Assembly: GCA_023418595.1 (NCBI GenBank)
Contig: JAEZZI010000024.1
Location: 1-64,000, forward strand
Direction: 5' to 3'
Source of the DNA: Pseudomonadota bacterium
GTDB taxonomy: Bacteria; Pseudomonadota; Alphaproteobacteria; Sphingomonadales; Sphingomonadaceae
Length of the DNA: 64,000 nucleotides
Part shown: positions 19,010 to 27,331 of the stretch, piece after piece
Position numbering within the stretch: position 1 is the stretch's first letter
Layout of the letters: every line of letters begins with the position of its first letter
The notes under the pieces: model-generated
Databases searched by the model: none
Seen by the model: only the letters and a program-made list of their open reading frames with translations
Told to the model about the DNA's origin: nothing
Position numbers and translations under genes: made by a program

Positions 19010-19527
19010 GCCTGTTCGGTCGCCGTGGCCGTGGCGCCGTCGACTCGCCCGATCTCGCGCAGCTTCTGACGGAGCGCGAGTTTGTCGATCGAGTCGATCG
19101 GGAGCGCGAGGAACAGCGAAATGCGCTGTTTGAGATAGCTCATCGCCTTGACGAAGGCGTCGCGCTGGCCGGGGCCGGTCACGGCGGCGGGGTCTTCGAT
19201 GCCCCAGTGCGCGGTCATCGGGTGGCCGGGCCAGACGGGACAGACCTCGCCATTTGCGTCGTCGCAGACGGTGAAGATGAAATCGATTTCCGGCGCGCCG
19301 GGGCGGGCAAATTCGTCCCAACTCTTGGAGCGCAGACCGTCGGTGTCGAAGCCGAGCGAGGCGAGCAGGTCGAGCGACATCGGATGCACCTTGCCCTTCG
19401 GAAAACTGCCCGCCGAATAGGCGCGGAAACGGTCGCCGCCGTCACGGTTGAGCAATGCCTCGGCAAGGATCGAGCGTGCCGAATTGCCGGTGCACAGGAA
19501 CAGGACGTTATAGGGACGGTCGGCCAT
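19006..19527 (-). CDS. arsC: Arsenate reductase ArsC (LMW phosphatase / thioredoxin type)
   Basis: A 173-aa enzyme reducing arsenate to arsenite. The P-loop CTGNSARS places the nucleophile at Cys12 and the CX5R Arg at 18. The later pair in [16 protein letters not shown] gives the redox relay of thioredoxin-coupled ArsC. About 30 extra C-terminal residues extend beyond the usual ~140-aa core. It starts 11 bp after arsR and overlaps acr3. Confidence 0.96.
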   Translation of the reverse strand: MADRPYNVLFLCTGNSARSILAEALLNRDGGDRFRAYSAGSFPKGKVHPMSLDLLASLGFDTDGLRSKSWDEFARPGAPEIDFIFTVCDDANGEVCPVWPGHPMTAHWGIEDPAAVTGPGQRDAFVKAMSYLKQRISLFLALPIDSIDKLALRQKLREIGRVDGATATATEQA

Positions 19528-19537
19528 CGGGCACCTT

Positions 19538-19870
19538 TCAGCAGCAGGGGGCGAGTTCGGCGATCAGCGGCGCGCACAGTTCGGGCGAACCGGCGCAGCA
19601 ATCCTTGACCAGGAACAGGGTGAGGGCGCGGAATGCGTCGAGATCGGCGCGATAGACGATCGAGCGACCGTTGCGCTCGCCCCGGATAAGGCCGCTGCGC
19701 GTCAGGATCGCGAGGTGCGACGACATGGTGTTCTGCGGGGTTTGCAGCCGATCGGCGATGGCACCTGCGGGCAGGCCATCGGGTTCGTGGCGGACCAGCA
19801 GACGAAACGCGTCGAGCCGGGTCGGCTGGGCGAGTGCGGACAGGGCTTCGATGGCCGTGCTTGATTCCAT
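19538..19870 (-). CDS. arsR: ArsR-family arsenic-responsive repressor
   Basis: A 110-aa winged-helix repressor. HTH at about 33-60 (GAIADRLQTPQNTMSSHLAIL). Metal-binding cysteines are C-terminal: Cys91, 92 and 99 in DCCAGSPELC, plus Cys109-110 as the last residues, resembling the Acidithiobacillus-type ArsR rather than the classical CVC type. The ATG at 19870 lies inside the left arm of a perfect palindrome, so the repressor would cover its own start. First gene of arsR-arsC-acr3-arsH. Confidence 0.94.
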   Translation of the reverse strand: MESSTAIEALSALAQPTRLDAFRLLVRHEPDGLPAGAIADRLQTPQNTMSSHLAILTRSGLIRGERNGRSIVYRADLDAFRALTLFLVKDCCAGSPELCAPLIAELAPCC

Positions 19871-19900
19871 ATATCCGGTTTTGTCGATATATGGAATCAA
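19861..19900. promoter_or_regulatory. ArsR operator: perfect 14-12-14 palindrome
   Basis: TTGATTCCATATAT (19861-19874) is repeated as its exact reverse complement at 19887-19900 with a 12-bp spacer. It is the only such palindrome here, is AT-rich against a GC-rich background, and contains the arsR ATG in its left arm. A site for ArsR is the natural reading. Confidence 0.85.
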
Positions 19901-20400
19901 TGTCCAGCTTCTGTGTGAGCCAACGGGCAGCCGGTGGGGCAAACAAGCTGGCGCGGTGGATCTGGCGGTGGATGCGGTCGTCTGAATACCGCTCTTTGGC
20001 GCACCCTCCCCGGCGATGGCCATCGTCTGGGGCTGCGAACGCACGCTCTGCTCCTGCGGCACAGCTTCGGTGCCGTCCTGTCGAAATCATGCTCCGGCCG
20101 GTCCGCAGACGGTCGCGCCTGCGCGCACCCCGTATCGTCAGCGTACAAGCCGGCTCAGGCAGCCTGTCATGGTCCCCGATACACCCACATCCCAGGTTCA
20201 GACATTGGGTAATGCCCAAAAGAGAGCAGACGAAGACGATTGCGTCATAGCATAGCGCGCCTGAGAAGCTTCCGCGCCCACACCGTCGATGCGCCCAGCC
20301 CATATCCCCCCTCTCCCGCGCAAGGATGGGCGCTGGGGTACAGGACGGCGCGACGGCAATCCCGCTCATGCATTCCGAAACCGGCGCGAAATCACGCGGG
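19901..20400. other. Gap without recognised gene, upstream of ars operon
   Basis: About 500 bp between the ars operator and tRNA-Ala. Several frames are open but none gives a convincing protein or ribosome site. The ars promoter must lie in the part nearest 19900. No mobile-element ends seen. Confidence 0.5.
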
Positions 20401-20476
20401 TGGTGGAGCCGAGGGGAATCGAACCCCTGACCTCTGCAGTGCGATTGCAGCGCTCTCCCATCTGAGCTACGGCCCC
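20401..20476 (-). tRNA. tRNA-Ala (anticodon CGC)
   Basis: A 76-base cloverleaf on the minus strand, from GGGGCCGTAGCTCAGATGGG to an encoded CCA. The acceptor stem GGGGCCG/CGGCTCC contains the G3-U70 wobble that marks alanine tRNAs. The anticodon loop ATCGCAC between CTGCA and TGCAG gives CGC, reading GCG. The T arm has GGTTCGATTCC. No integrase or attachment-site repeat is next to it. Confidence 0.97.
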
Positions 20477-20689
20477 GCGCCCCGCCAATCAGGCGGAAAC
20501 GGATTGAGTGTAGCGTCGGCGAATTTGCGGCGCAATTCTTTGCGCAGACCCTCGCGCGCCAGACCGCCGCGGGTTTGCGACCAAATTCCGGAACCAACGT
20601 TCGGCTGATCCGCTGTTCGCACCAGATGAGGGGCGCGCGGAAAAGTCGTTACGCCCCAGCATCTTAACATGGATCAAGAGGAGGCCGAA

Positions 20690-21646
20690 ATGGGTTACGA
20701 TCGTTATCCGCGCAGCACCGATCCCCGCCGCGATCATTATGGTCGTCGCGAGCGTTCGACATACGGAACCGATTACGGGTCGGGCGGCGATTACAGCTAT
20801 TCGTCGGCACGTGATTATGGCGCGGCCGGGTACGGGCGCGACGATTATGGATCGGATCGCGACGATTACGGGCGCGGCGGTTATCGCGGCGACAATTACG
20901 GACGCAGCGAAAATTACGGGCGCGAAAGCTATGGCGCGCGCGACTATTATGGCGGTGCGCGTCGTACGACCAACGACCGCGGCGGCAACTGGCAGGGCAG
21001 CTATGCCCATGACGGCCACCGCTTCACCGATTATGGGCGCAACCGTTCGCCTGGCGACCGCCCGCGCGGCGAGCCCGGCTATGATTACGACGATCGCGGC
21101 TTTTTCGCCCGCGCAGGCGACGAGGTCCGCAGCTGGTTCGGCGACGACGAAGCGGAACGCCGCCGCGAACTCGACCAGCGTTACGACAACCGCTACGACA
21201 GCGATCCGCATTATTCGTCCTGGCGGCGCGAGCGGATCAGCGAACTCGACCGTGATTACGATGAATATCGGCGCGAAAATTCGCAAAAATTCCGCAACGA
21301 ATTCGCGAGCTTCCGCACCGAACGCCAAGGGCAGCGCGACAGCCTGAAAAAGGTCGACGAGCATATGGAAGTCGTCGGCAGCGACGGTACCCATGTCGGC
21401 ACCGTGGACAAGGTTCGCGGCGACCGGATCATCCTGACCAAATCGGACAAGGACGCCGGCGGGCATCACCATTCGATCCCGTCGCGCTGGATCCAGAGCG
21501 TCGATGACAAGGTGACCATCCGCAAGACCGCGGAAGAAGCCAAACGCGAATGGCGAGACGAGGAGAACAAACGCGCGATGTTCGGCGACCGCGACGATTC
21601 GGACGGTACCCGCACCCTCAACCGCAGCTTTTCGGGAACCTACTGA
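20690..21646 (+). CDS. DUF2171 protein with long Tyr/Gly/Asp/Arg-rich N-terminus
   Basis: A 318-aa protein. Roughly residues 1-150 are low complexity, built on repeated DYG, NYGR and RDDYG units, and should be disordered. A charged helical part follows (about 155-225), then a DUF2171 (PRC-barrel-like) domain at about 230-290: MEVVGSDGTHVGTVDKVRGD, HHHSIPSRWI. The start is the ATG at 20690 with AAGAGGAGG before it; an in-frame ATG seven codons earlier lacks a site. A terminator follows. DUF2171 genes are common in sphingomonads; function unknown. Confidence 0.85.
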   Translation: MGYDRYPRSTDPRRDHYGRRERSTYGTDYGSGGDYSYSSARDYGAAGYGRDDYGSDRDDYGRGGYRGDNYGRSENYGRESYGARDYYGGARRTTNDRGGNWQGSYAHDGHRFTDYGRNRSPGDRPRGEPGYDYDDRGFFARAGDEVRSWFGDDEAERRRELDQRYDNRYDSDPHYSSWRRERISELDRDYDEYRRENSQKFRNEFASFRTERQGQRDSLKKVDEHMEVVGSDGTHVGTVDKVRGDRIILTKSDKDAGGHHHSIPSRWIQSVDDKVTIRKTAEEAKREWRDEENKRAMFGDRDDSDGTRTLNRSFSGTY

Positions 21647-21696
21647 GCGAAGTCCATGCGGCACCTGCGCTTGCGCACCTGCGCGGGAGTCGATCT

Positions 21697-21727
21697 GGGG
21701 TCGGGCGGTAACGCCCGGCCCCTTTTT
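21697..21727 (+). terminator. Rho-independent terminator after the DUF2171 gene
   Basis: GGGTCGGGCG pairs with CGCCCGGCCC around a GTAA loop and is followed by CCTTTTTCG, 50 bp after the stop codon. Confidence 0.85.
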
Positions 21728-21776
21728 CGCGTGTCGGTCCCGCCATCCGGCGAGTGATGGAAGGCGGTTACCCCAT

Positions 21777-21795
21777 AGGTTGCAAAGTGCAACTA
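21777..21795. promoter_or_regulatory. Palindrome GTTGCAAAGTGCAAC upstream of oxidoreductase
   Basis: GTTGCA and TGCAAC arms around AAG lie 44 bp before the oxidoreductase start, inside the expected promoter. The form resembles operators of HxlR/MarR-type repressors. No such regulator is adjacent. Confidence 0.4.
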
Positions 21796-21838
21796 GGTTC
21801 GCCATCCTGCGACTATCCCATCCAACAGGAGAATGAAC

Positions 21839-22828
21839 ATGGCTCGCGCCTGGCATCTGATGCGCCGCCCCGCCGGAACGCCCGTAGCGGAGGATTTCGC
21901 GCTCAAGGAAATCACCCTGCGCCCGCTCGAAGACGGGCAGGTGCGCGTCGCCAATTCGTGGCTGTCGGTCGATCCTTACATGCGCGGCCGCATGAACGAC
22001 GTAAAAAGCTATGCCGCGCCGTTCGGCCTTGATGAGCCGATGACCGGCGGCGCGGTCGGCGAGGTGGTCGAAAGCAAGGCCGACGGCATCGCGGTCGGCG
22101 ACAAGGTGCTGCACATGGGCGGCTGGCGCGACGAAGCCGTGCTGTCGGCGAAAGAGGTTCAGAAACTGCCTGCGCTGGGCCTTCCCGATCAGGCCTTTCT
22201 CGGCCAGTTCGGGATGCCGGGCATGACCGCCTATTTCGGGCTGCTCCACGTCGCCGAAGCCAGGGAAGGCGAGACGGTGTTCGTGTCCGCCGCGGCAGGC
22301 GCGGTGGGATCGACCGTGGTTCAGATCGCCAAAGCCAAGGGCATGACCGTGATCGGCTCTGCGGGCGGCGCCGACAAATGCGAATGGGTCCGGTCGCTGG
22401 GCGCGGATCACGTCATCGATTACAAGGCGGAAGGGTCGCTGGTCCGTGCACTTTCGGGTGCCGCGCCGGACGGCATCGACGTGTATTTCGACAATGTCGG
22501 CGGCGATCATCTCGACGCCGCCTTCGCCACCGCGCGCGAGAATGCGCGGTTCGCGATCTGCGGCATGATCGACATCTATAACGACGGCAAGCCGACCAGC
22601 CTGCGCTACATCGCGCGCACCATCGCCGCGCGCATCCGCATCCAGGGGTTCCTGGTCAGCGACCACATGTCCAAGGCCAGCGATTTCTACCGCGACATGG
22701 CCGCATGGCAGGCCGCGGGCAAATTGCAGCGTCAGGAAACCGTGTTCGACGGGCTCGACGCCGCGCCCGACGCCTTTCTGGGACTGTTCACCGGCGGCAA
22801 TATGGGAAAAATGCTGGTCAAACTCTGA
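21839..22828 (+). CDS. NADP-dependent oxidoreductase, zinc-free MDR family
   Basis: A 329-aa medium-chain reductase of the leukotriene B4 dehydrogenase / CurA-like group that reduces alkenals and enones with NADPH. Rossmann motif AAAGAVGSTVVQIAKAKG at about 146-163, substrate-side SVDPYMRGRM at about 42-51, and DVYFDNVGGDHLDA typical of the group. The ATG at 21839 has AGGAG 7 bp upstream; an ATG two codons earlier is less well spaced. A palindrome lies in its promoter. Confidence 0.93.
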   Translation: MARAWHLMRRPAGTPVAEDFALKEITLRPLEDGQVRVANSWLSVDPYMRGRMNDVKSYAAPFGLDEPMTGGAVGEVVESKADGIAVGDKVLHMGGWRDEAVLSAKEVQKLPALGLPDQAFLGQFGMPGMTAYFGLLHVAEAREGETVFVSAAAGAVGSTVVQIAKAKGMTVIGSAGGADKCEWVRSLGADHVIDYKAEGSLVRALSGAAPDGIDVYFDNVGGDHLDAAFATARENARFAICGMIDIYNDGKPTSLRYIARTIAARIRIQGFLVSDHMSKASDFYRDMAAWQAAGKLQRQETVFDGLDAAPDAFLGLFTGGNMGKMLVKL

Positions 22829-22844
22829 CCGGCTAACATGCTGT

Positions 22845-22880
22845 TTACTCCTGTCTTCTAACCTTGGAGGGCAGGAGTAA
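22845..22880 (+). promoter_or_regulatory. Hairpin that sequesters the diguanylate cyclase ribosome site
   Basis: TTACTCCTG (22845-22853) is the exact reverse complement of CAGGAGTAA (22872-22880), with an 18-base loop. The right arm contains the AGGAG Shine-Dalgarno of the next gene, which starts with TTG at 22884. Folding would hide the ribosome site. Confidence 0.6.
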
Positions 22881-22883
22881 GCG

Positions 22884-24092
22884 TTGCCGAATACCGCCCC
22901 TCTCGATTTCGAACAAAGCGAAGCGCGCGATCGCAAGCGTCGCCAGTGGATCGGATTCGGTGCGCTGGTGCTGCTGGTGGTGATGCTCGCGGCGCTTGTC
23001 GGATCGACGATGCAGCAGGCGCGCCTGCGCAATGCGGCCGAAGCGCAGCACGTCGTTACGCAGGACGTGCTGCTGGCATCCAGCAAGTTGCAATTGTCGA
23101 TCCACGCTGCCGGGCGGGCCGTGCGCGGTTACATGATTACCGACGATGTTCGCAGCCTGGCGCCGTTCATGCGAGAACGGATCGCAGGTCGCGCCCTCGT
23201 CGTGCAATTGCGTTCGCTCACGCAAGGCAATGCCGAGCGACTGGCCCAGGTCGCCCTGGTGTCTCGCGAACTTGAATCCATGTATGCGATGGGTGACCGC
23301 CTTGTCGAAATGCAGCAGCGCGGCGGCCGCGAGCAAGCCGTTGACCGGCTCAGGTCAGGCCACACCGAACAACGCATGGCGGCCTTGCTGAGTCATATCG
23401 ATGCACTCGCCCAGGCCGAGATCGACGAGCAGCGTCATCACGCCGATGCTGCAAGGGCAGCCGATCGGCGTCAGGAATTGCTGACCTATTCGCTCGCCGG
23501 CCTTGCGCTGGTGTTTCTCGGCATCGCGGCGATGATCGGAATGAGCGCCGCCCGCGCGCATGTCCGGGCGGTCAAGCTGTCGTCTCAACTCCATTATCTG
23601 GCGACGCACGACGAACTGACCGGACTGCTGAACCGCCGCAGCTATTTCGAACTGCTGCATGTGGAGCGCGAAACCGCATTGCGAAGCGGTGATCCGATGG
23701 CGGTCGCGATCGTTGATGTCGATCATTTCAAGCGGATCAACGACACATACGGGCACCGCGCAGGCGATATCGTGCTGGGCCATGTCGCCGCCGCATTGAC
23801 CGCCAGCGCCCGACATGGCGATCGGGTCGCACGCATCGGTGGCGAAGAATTTGCGGTGCTGATGCCGCGAACCGACATCGCCGCCGCGCGCACCCTTTGC
23901 GAACGCCTTCGTCGCATGATCGACAACACCTCAGTCCCACTGCCTTCGGGGATGGAAGTATCGCTGACGATCAGCACCGGCATCGCCTTACTCGAAGGCG
24001 ACGAAGATCGCGACAGCCTGATGGGTCGCGCCGACCACGCACTTTATGCGGCGAAATCGGGGGGCCGCAATCAGGTGCGACTGGCGGCCTGA
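22884..24092 (+). CDS. Membrane diguanylate cyclase (CHASE3-like sensor, GGDEF)
   Basis: A 402-aa inner-membrane enzyme making cyclic di-GMP. Helix at about 22-44, a periplasmic helical sensor of CHASE3 type (about 45-190), second helix at about 198-220, then a GGDEF domain (about 235-400). The active-site motif is GGEEF (about 319-323), the metal-binding Asp lies in DVDHFKRIND (about 279), and an inhibitory-site RXXD (RHGD) sits five residues before GGEEF, so product inhibition is likely. The start codon is TTG at 22884 after GCAGGAG. The ribosome site is within a perfect 9-bp hairpin. Confidence 0.93.
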   Translation: MPNTAPLDFEQSEARDRKRRQWIGFGALVLLVVMLAALVGSTMQQARLRNAAEAQHVVTQDVLLASSKLQLSIHAAGRAVRGYMITDDVRSLAPFMRERIAGRALVVQLRSLTQGNAERLAQVALVSRELESMYAMGDRLVEMQQRGGREQAVDRLRSGHTEQRMAALLSHIDALAQAEIDEQRHHADAARAADRRQELLTYSLAGLALVFLGIAAMIGMSAARAHVRAVKLSSQLHYLATHDELTGLLNRRSYFELLHVERETALRSGDPMAVAIVDVDHFKRINDTYGHRAGDIVLGHVAAALTASARHGDRVARIGGEEFAVLMPRTDIAAARTLCERLRRMIDNTSVPLPSGMEVSLTISTGIALLEGDEDRDSLMGRADHALYAAKSGGRNQVRLAA

Positions 24093-24118
24093 CGCACCGA
24101 TCCTATCCCTCGGCAGCT

Positions 24119-25003
24119 CTAGCCGAACGTATTGCACACCGCCGGATCGCCGCCGCTTTCCAGCCCACGCCGCAGCCACGTCATCCGCTGTTCGGACGTG
24201 CCGTGGGTGAAGCTGTCGGGGACGACGGTGCCCTGCGATTGTCGTTGCAGCGTGTCGTCGCCGATCGCGTTGGCGGCGGTCATCCCTTCCTCGATATCGC
24301 CGGGCTCCAGCCGCTCGCGGTTGCGTGCGGCCCAGACGCCGGCATAGCAATCCGCCTGGAGTTCGAGCTGGACCGACAGCCGATTGCCCTCGGTCCGCGA
24401 CGCGCGCGCCTGAAGCTGGCGCACCTGATCCATCTGGCCGGTCAGATTCTGGACGTGGTGGCCGACCTCGTGCGCGATGACATAGGCCTCGGCGAAATCG
24501 CCCGCCGCGCCGAAACGGTTTGCCAGCTCGTCGAAGAAGGTCGAGTCGAGATAGATACCCGTGTCGCTGGGGCAATAGAACGGCCCCATCGCCGATTGCG
24601 CCGCGCCGCAGCCGGACTGCGCCCCGCCCTGAAAGAAGTTCAGGCTCGCGGACTGATACCGCATTCCCTGTTCCCGGAAAATCTGCGCCCAGGTCGTCTC
24701 CGCCAGCGCGTGTGCCGCGCATGCCGTCCGGCGCGCCTCGATCGAACAGACCTGTTGCGGTGTCCGGCCCGCGGTCTGGCCCTGCTGCACGCTGCTGGTC
24801 GGCCCCAGCAATCCGCCACCGCCGGACATGAACAGATAGGCCGCACCGACGATCAGCAGCAGCGCGATGCCGCCGCATCCCATCCGCCGCCCGAGCAGCA
24901 TCGGCAGCAGCCCGAGCAACATGCCCGCGCCGCCGCCTCCGCCACCGCCGCCGCCTCCCAGATCGCGGACATTGTCGCTGGGGCCGATATCGTCGAGGCG
25001 CAT
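24119..25003 (-). CDS. Neutral zinc metallopeptidase, YpfJ family
   Basis: A 294-aa membrane-anchored protein. A Gly run of about ten residues (near 14-24) is followed by one or two hydrophobic helices (about 26-60), then the zincin-like domain with HEVGHHVQNLTG (HEXXH, about 177-181). Conserved DSTFFDEL and SFTHGTSEQRMTWL motifs match the family. Function in the cell is poorly known. Its 3' end converges on the cyclase gene with 26 bp between stops; divergent from the patatin gene. Confidence 0.92.
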   Translation of the reverse strand: MRLDDIGPSDNVRDLGGGGGGGGGGAGMLLGLLPMLLGRRMGCGGIALLLIVGAAYLFMSGGGGLLGPTSSVQQGQTAGRTPQQVCSIEARRTACAAHALAETTWAQIFREQGMRYQSASLNFFQGGAQSGCGAAQSAMGPFYCPSDTGIYLDSTFFDELANRFGAAGDFAEAYVIAHEVGHHVQNLTGQMDQVRQLQARASRTEGNRLSVQLELQADCYAGVWAARNRERLEPGDIEEGMTAANAIGDDTLQRQSQGTVVPDSFTHGTSEQRMTWLRRGLESGGDPAVCNTFG

Positions 25004-25111
25004 GAGGATCAGCCCTTGCTGGTTTCGTTACGCATTCAGAATGCGCCGCGCGGCCAAGGGTTGCAATCGCACCGGTTGATGCACTGCACCAAAAGGTCCA
25101 TTTGTGAGCGT

Positions 25112-26260
25112 ATGGCCGATACCGAACCGATCCGACGCCGCAAGCGCAGCCGCTGCCAGACGCTGCCGTTGCCCGATTGCGTTGCACTGGTGCTGCAAGG
25201 CGGCGGCGCGCTCGGCAGCTATCAGGCGGGCGTGATCGAAGCGCTGGAGGCGCACGGCGTCGAGGTCGACTGGGTCGCGGGGATCTCGATCGGCGCGGTC
25301 AACGCCGCGATCGTCGCGGGCAACCCGCCCGAACGCCGGGTCGATCGGCTTCGCGAATTCTGGAGCCTGTCGGCGAGCATCCTCCCCGACCTGCCCCTGC
25401 CCGACAGCGACATGGTGCGCGAATGGGCGCATGAAATGTCGGCGGGGGTGGTGCTGGCGGCGGGGGTTCCGGGCTTCTTTCGCCCGCGGCTGATGCCGCC
25501 GCAATGGGCCGTACCGGGAAGCGAAGGCGCGCTCAGCTATTACGACACCGAGCCCTTGCGCGAAACGCTCGACCGGCTAGTCGATTGGGATCTGCTCAAC
25601 AGCGGCGACGTCCGGCTTTCGGTCGGCGCAGTCGAGATCGAAAGCGGCAATTTCCGCTATTTCGACACCGCGCACGACCGCATCGACGCGCGCCATATCA
25701 TGGCGTCGGGCGCGCTTCCGCCGGGACTGCCGCCGGTGGAGATTGACGGCAAACTCTATTGGGACGGCGGGCTAGTCTCCAACACCCCGCTGATCCACGT
25801 TCTCGACCATCAGGATCAGGCGATGCTGGTGTTCCAGTGCGACCTGTTCTCCGCGAAGGCAGATCGGCCGCGTACCCTGTCCGACGTGATGGGTCGGCTC
25901 ACCGAGATCCGCTATTCGAGCCGCACGCGCCAAGTGACCGGCGAGCGCGTGCAATTGCGCCAGGAACGCGAGGAAATACGCCGCGTGCTGGCCAAGCTGC
26001 CCAAGGATCTGTGCGACGATCCCGATATCAAGGCGCTGGCCGCGCGTGCCGACGAGCTGCCGGTCAATATCGTCCACCTGATCCACCGCCCACGCAGCTG
26101 GGAAGGCGCCAACCGCGATTTCGAATTTTCCCAACGCACCGTGCGCGAGCTCTGGCAGTCGGGGCATGGTGACGTGACCGAGACGATCGCCAATTCGGCG
26201 GTGCTCGCCAGCAACATCGAGGACGGCAAGACCGCCGCGTTCGATTTGACGCGACGCTAA
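25112..26260 (+). CDS. Patatin-like phospholipase (DUF3734 type)
   Basis: A 382-aa cytoplasmic patatin-fold acyl hydrolase. Oxyanion loop LQGGGALGSYQAG (about 29-41), nucleophile elbow GISIG (Ser about 59), and the catalytic DGG in WDGGLVSNTPL (about 216). The C-terminal extension (about 250-382) matches the DUF3734 subgroup, often found beside 3-hydroxybutyrate dehydrogenase and linked to polyhydroxybutyrate or lipid turnover. bdhA follows 135 bp downstream. The ATG at 25112 has no strong ribosome site; an in-frame ATG at 25079 is possible. Confidence 0.9.
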   Translation: MADTEPIRRRKRSRCQTLPLPDCVALVLQGGGALGSYQAGVIEALEAHGVEVDWVAGISIGAVNAAIVAGNPPERRVDRLREFWSLSASILPDLPLPDSDMVREWAHEMSAGVVLAAGVPGFFRPRLMPPQWAVPGSEGALSYYDTEPLRETLDRLVDWDLLNSGDVRLSVGAVEIESGNFRYFDTAHDRIDARHIMASGALPPGLPPVEIDGKLYWDGGLVSNTPLIHVLDHQDQAMLVFQCDLFSAKADRPRTLSDVMGRLTEIRYSSRTRQVTGERVQLRQEREEIRRVLAKLPKDLCDDPDIKALAARADELPVNIVHLIHRPRSWEGANRDFEFSQRTVRELWQSGHGDVTETIANSAVLASNIEDGKTAAFDLTRR

Positions 26261-26279
26261 GCTAATAAACCCGTTTGTT

Positions 26280-26367
26280 CTGAGTAGCGGCAGAGCGTAG
26301 CCGAAGCCGCGTATCGAAGCACTGCTCCTTCGATACGGCACTTCGGCTTCGCTCAGTGCCTACTCAG
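26280..26367. repeat. Intergenic long palindrome between patatin gene and bdhA
   Basis: Arms CTGAGTAG...CGTATCGAAG and CTTCGATACG...CTACTCAG pair over about 35 bp with mismatches, inner halves containing GCCGAAG and CTTCGGC. Shares the TATCGAAG / CTTCGA core of other repeats in the window. Confidence 0.75.
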
Positions 26368-26395
26368 GAAAAACGGACAAAACCGGAGAAGATTC

Positions 26396-27181
26396 ATGTT
26401 CCTCAAAGGCAAGACCGCGCTCATCACCGGCTCCACCTCAGGCATCGGCCTCGCCTATGCCAAGGCGTTCGCGGCCGAGGGCGCGCATGTGATGATCAAC
26501 GGCTTCGGCGATGCCAGCGATATCGAGGCGGAACGCGCCGCGCTCGAGACCACCAGCGGCGCCAAGGCGCTCTACGACCCCGCCGACATGTCGAAGCCCG
26601 ATCAGATCGCGGCGATGGTCGAGCGGTGCCACACCGAACTCGGCGGCCCCGACATCCTCGTCAACAATGCGGGCATCCAGCATGTCGCCTGCATCGAGGA
26701 ATTTCCGGTCGAGAAATTCGACGCGATCCTCGCGATCAACCTGTCGTCCGCCTGGCACGCGATCCGCGCCGCCGTGCCGCACATGAAGGCGGCGGGATGG
26801 GGCCGGATCATCTCCACCGCATCCGCCCACAGCCTGGTCGCCAGCCCCAACAAATCGGCATACGTCATGGCCAAGCACGGTATTGCCGGGCTGACCAAGA
26901 CGATCGCGCTTGAGGTTGCGACGCACGGCATCACGGTCAACGCGATCTCGCCGGGCTATGTGTGGACGCCGCTGGTCGAGAACCAGATTCCCGACACGAT
27001 GAAGGCGCGCGGAATGACACGCGACCAAGTGATGAACGACGTGCTGCTGTCCGCCCAGCCGACCAAGGAATTCGTCCTGCCCGAACAGGTCGCGGCGCTG
27101 GCGCTGTTCCTGTGCCGTGAGGAGGCGAAGGCGATTACAGGCGCGAACATGACCGTGGATGGCGGCTGGACCGCGGCTTGA
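26396..27181 (+). CDS. bdhA: 3-hydroxybutyrate dehydrogenase
   Basis: A 261-aa short-chain dehydrogenase oxidising 3-hydroxybutyrate to acetoacetate with NAD. Rossmann TGSTSGIG at 11-18, NNAG at about 90, catalytic Ser in STASAHSLVASP and YVMAKHG (Tyr about 156, Lys 160). The HSLVASPNKSAY and ISPGYVWTPLVENQIPD stretches are typical of this enzyme. CCGGAGAAG precedes the ATG. The patatin gene just upstream suggests a shared role in hydroxybutyrate or lipid use. Confidence 0.95.
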   Translation: MFLKGKTALITGSTSGIGLAYAKAFAAEGAHVMINGFGDASDIEAERAALETTSGAKALYDPADMSKPDQIAAMVERCHTELGGPDILVNNAGIQHVACIEEFPVEKFDAILAINLSSAWHAIRAAVPHMKAAGWGRIISTASAHSLVASPNKSAYVMAKHGIAGLTKTIALEVATHGITVNAISPGYVWTPLVENQIPDTMKARGMTRDQVMNDVLLSAQPTKEFVLPEQVAALALFLCREEAKAITGANMTVDGGWTAA

Positions 27182-27187
27182 TCCGTT

Positions 27188-27264
27188 TGTGCTCCTGCGA
27201 AAGCAGGAGCGCGTGCCATTTCAGTCGGCACCCGCGGCCACGACTCCTGCTTTCGCAGGGACAC
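27188..27264. repeat. Intergenic imperfect palindrome (GCTCCTGCGAAAGCAGGAGC type)
   Basis: A left half GCTCCTGCGAAAGCAGGAGC, itself a hairpin, and a right half ACTCCTGCTTTCGCAGGGAC, facing each other across about 35 bp, 7 bp after the bdhA stop. Confidence 0.75.
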
Positions 27265-27331
27265 TGCCAGCCCATTGCCTAATCCCCCACGCGCGCTAGG
27301 CTCGCGATCTGGGATGGTCGAGGGTCGCGTA

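Noticed and set aside
17235..19900. Ars operon as a recent mobile import
   Set aside because: Base composition matches neighbours and no transposase, integrase or flanking repeat is present.
20401..20476. tRNA-Ala as an integration site for a genomic island
   Set aside because: No integrase, no direct repeat of the tRNA 3' end and no change in gene character on either side.
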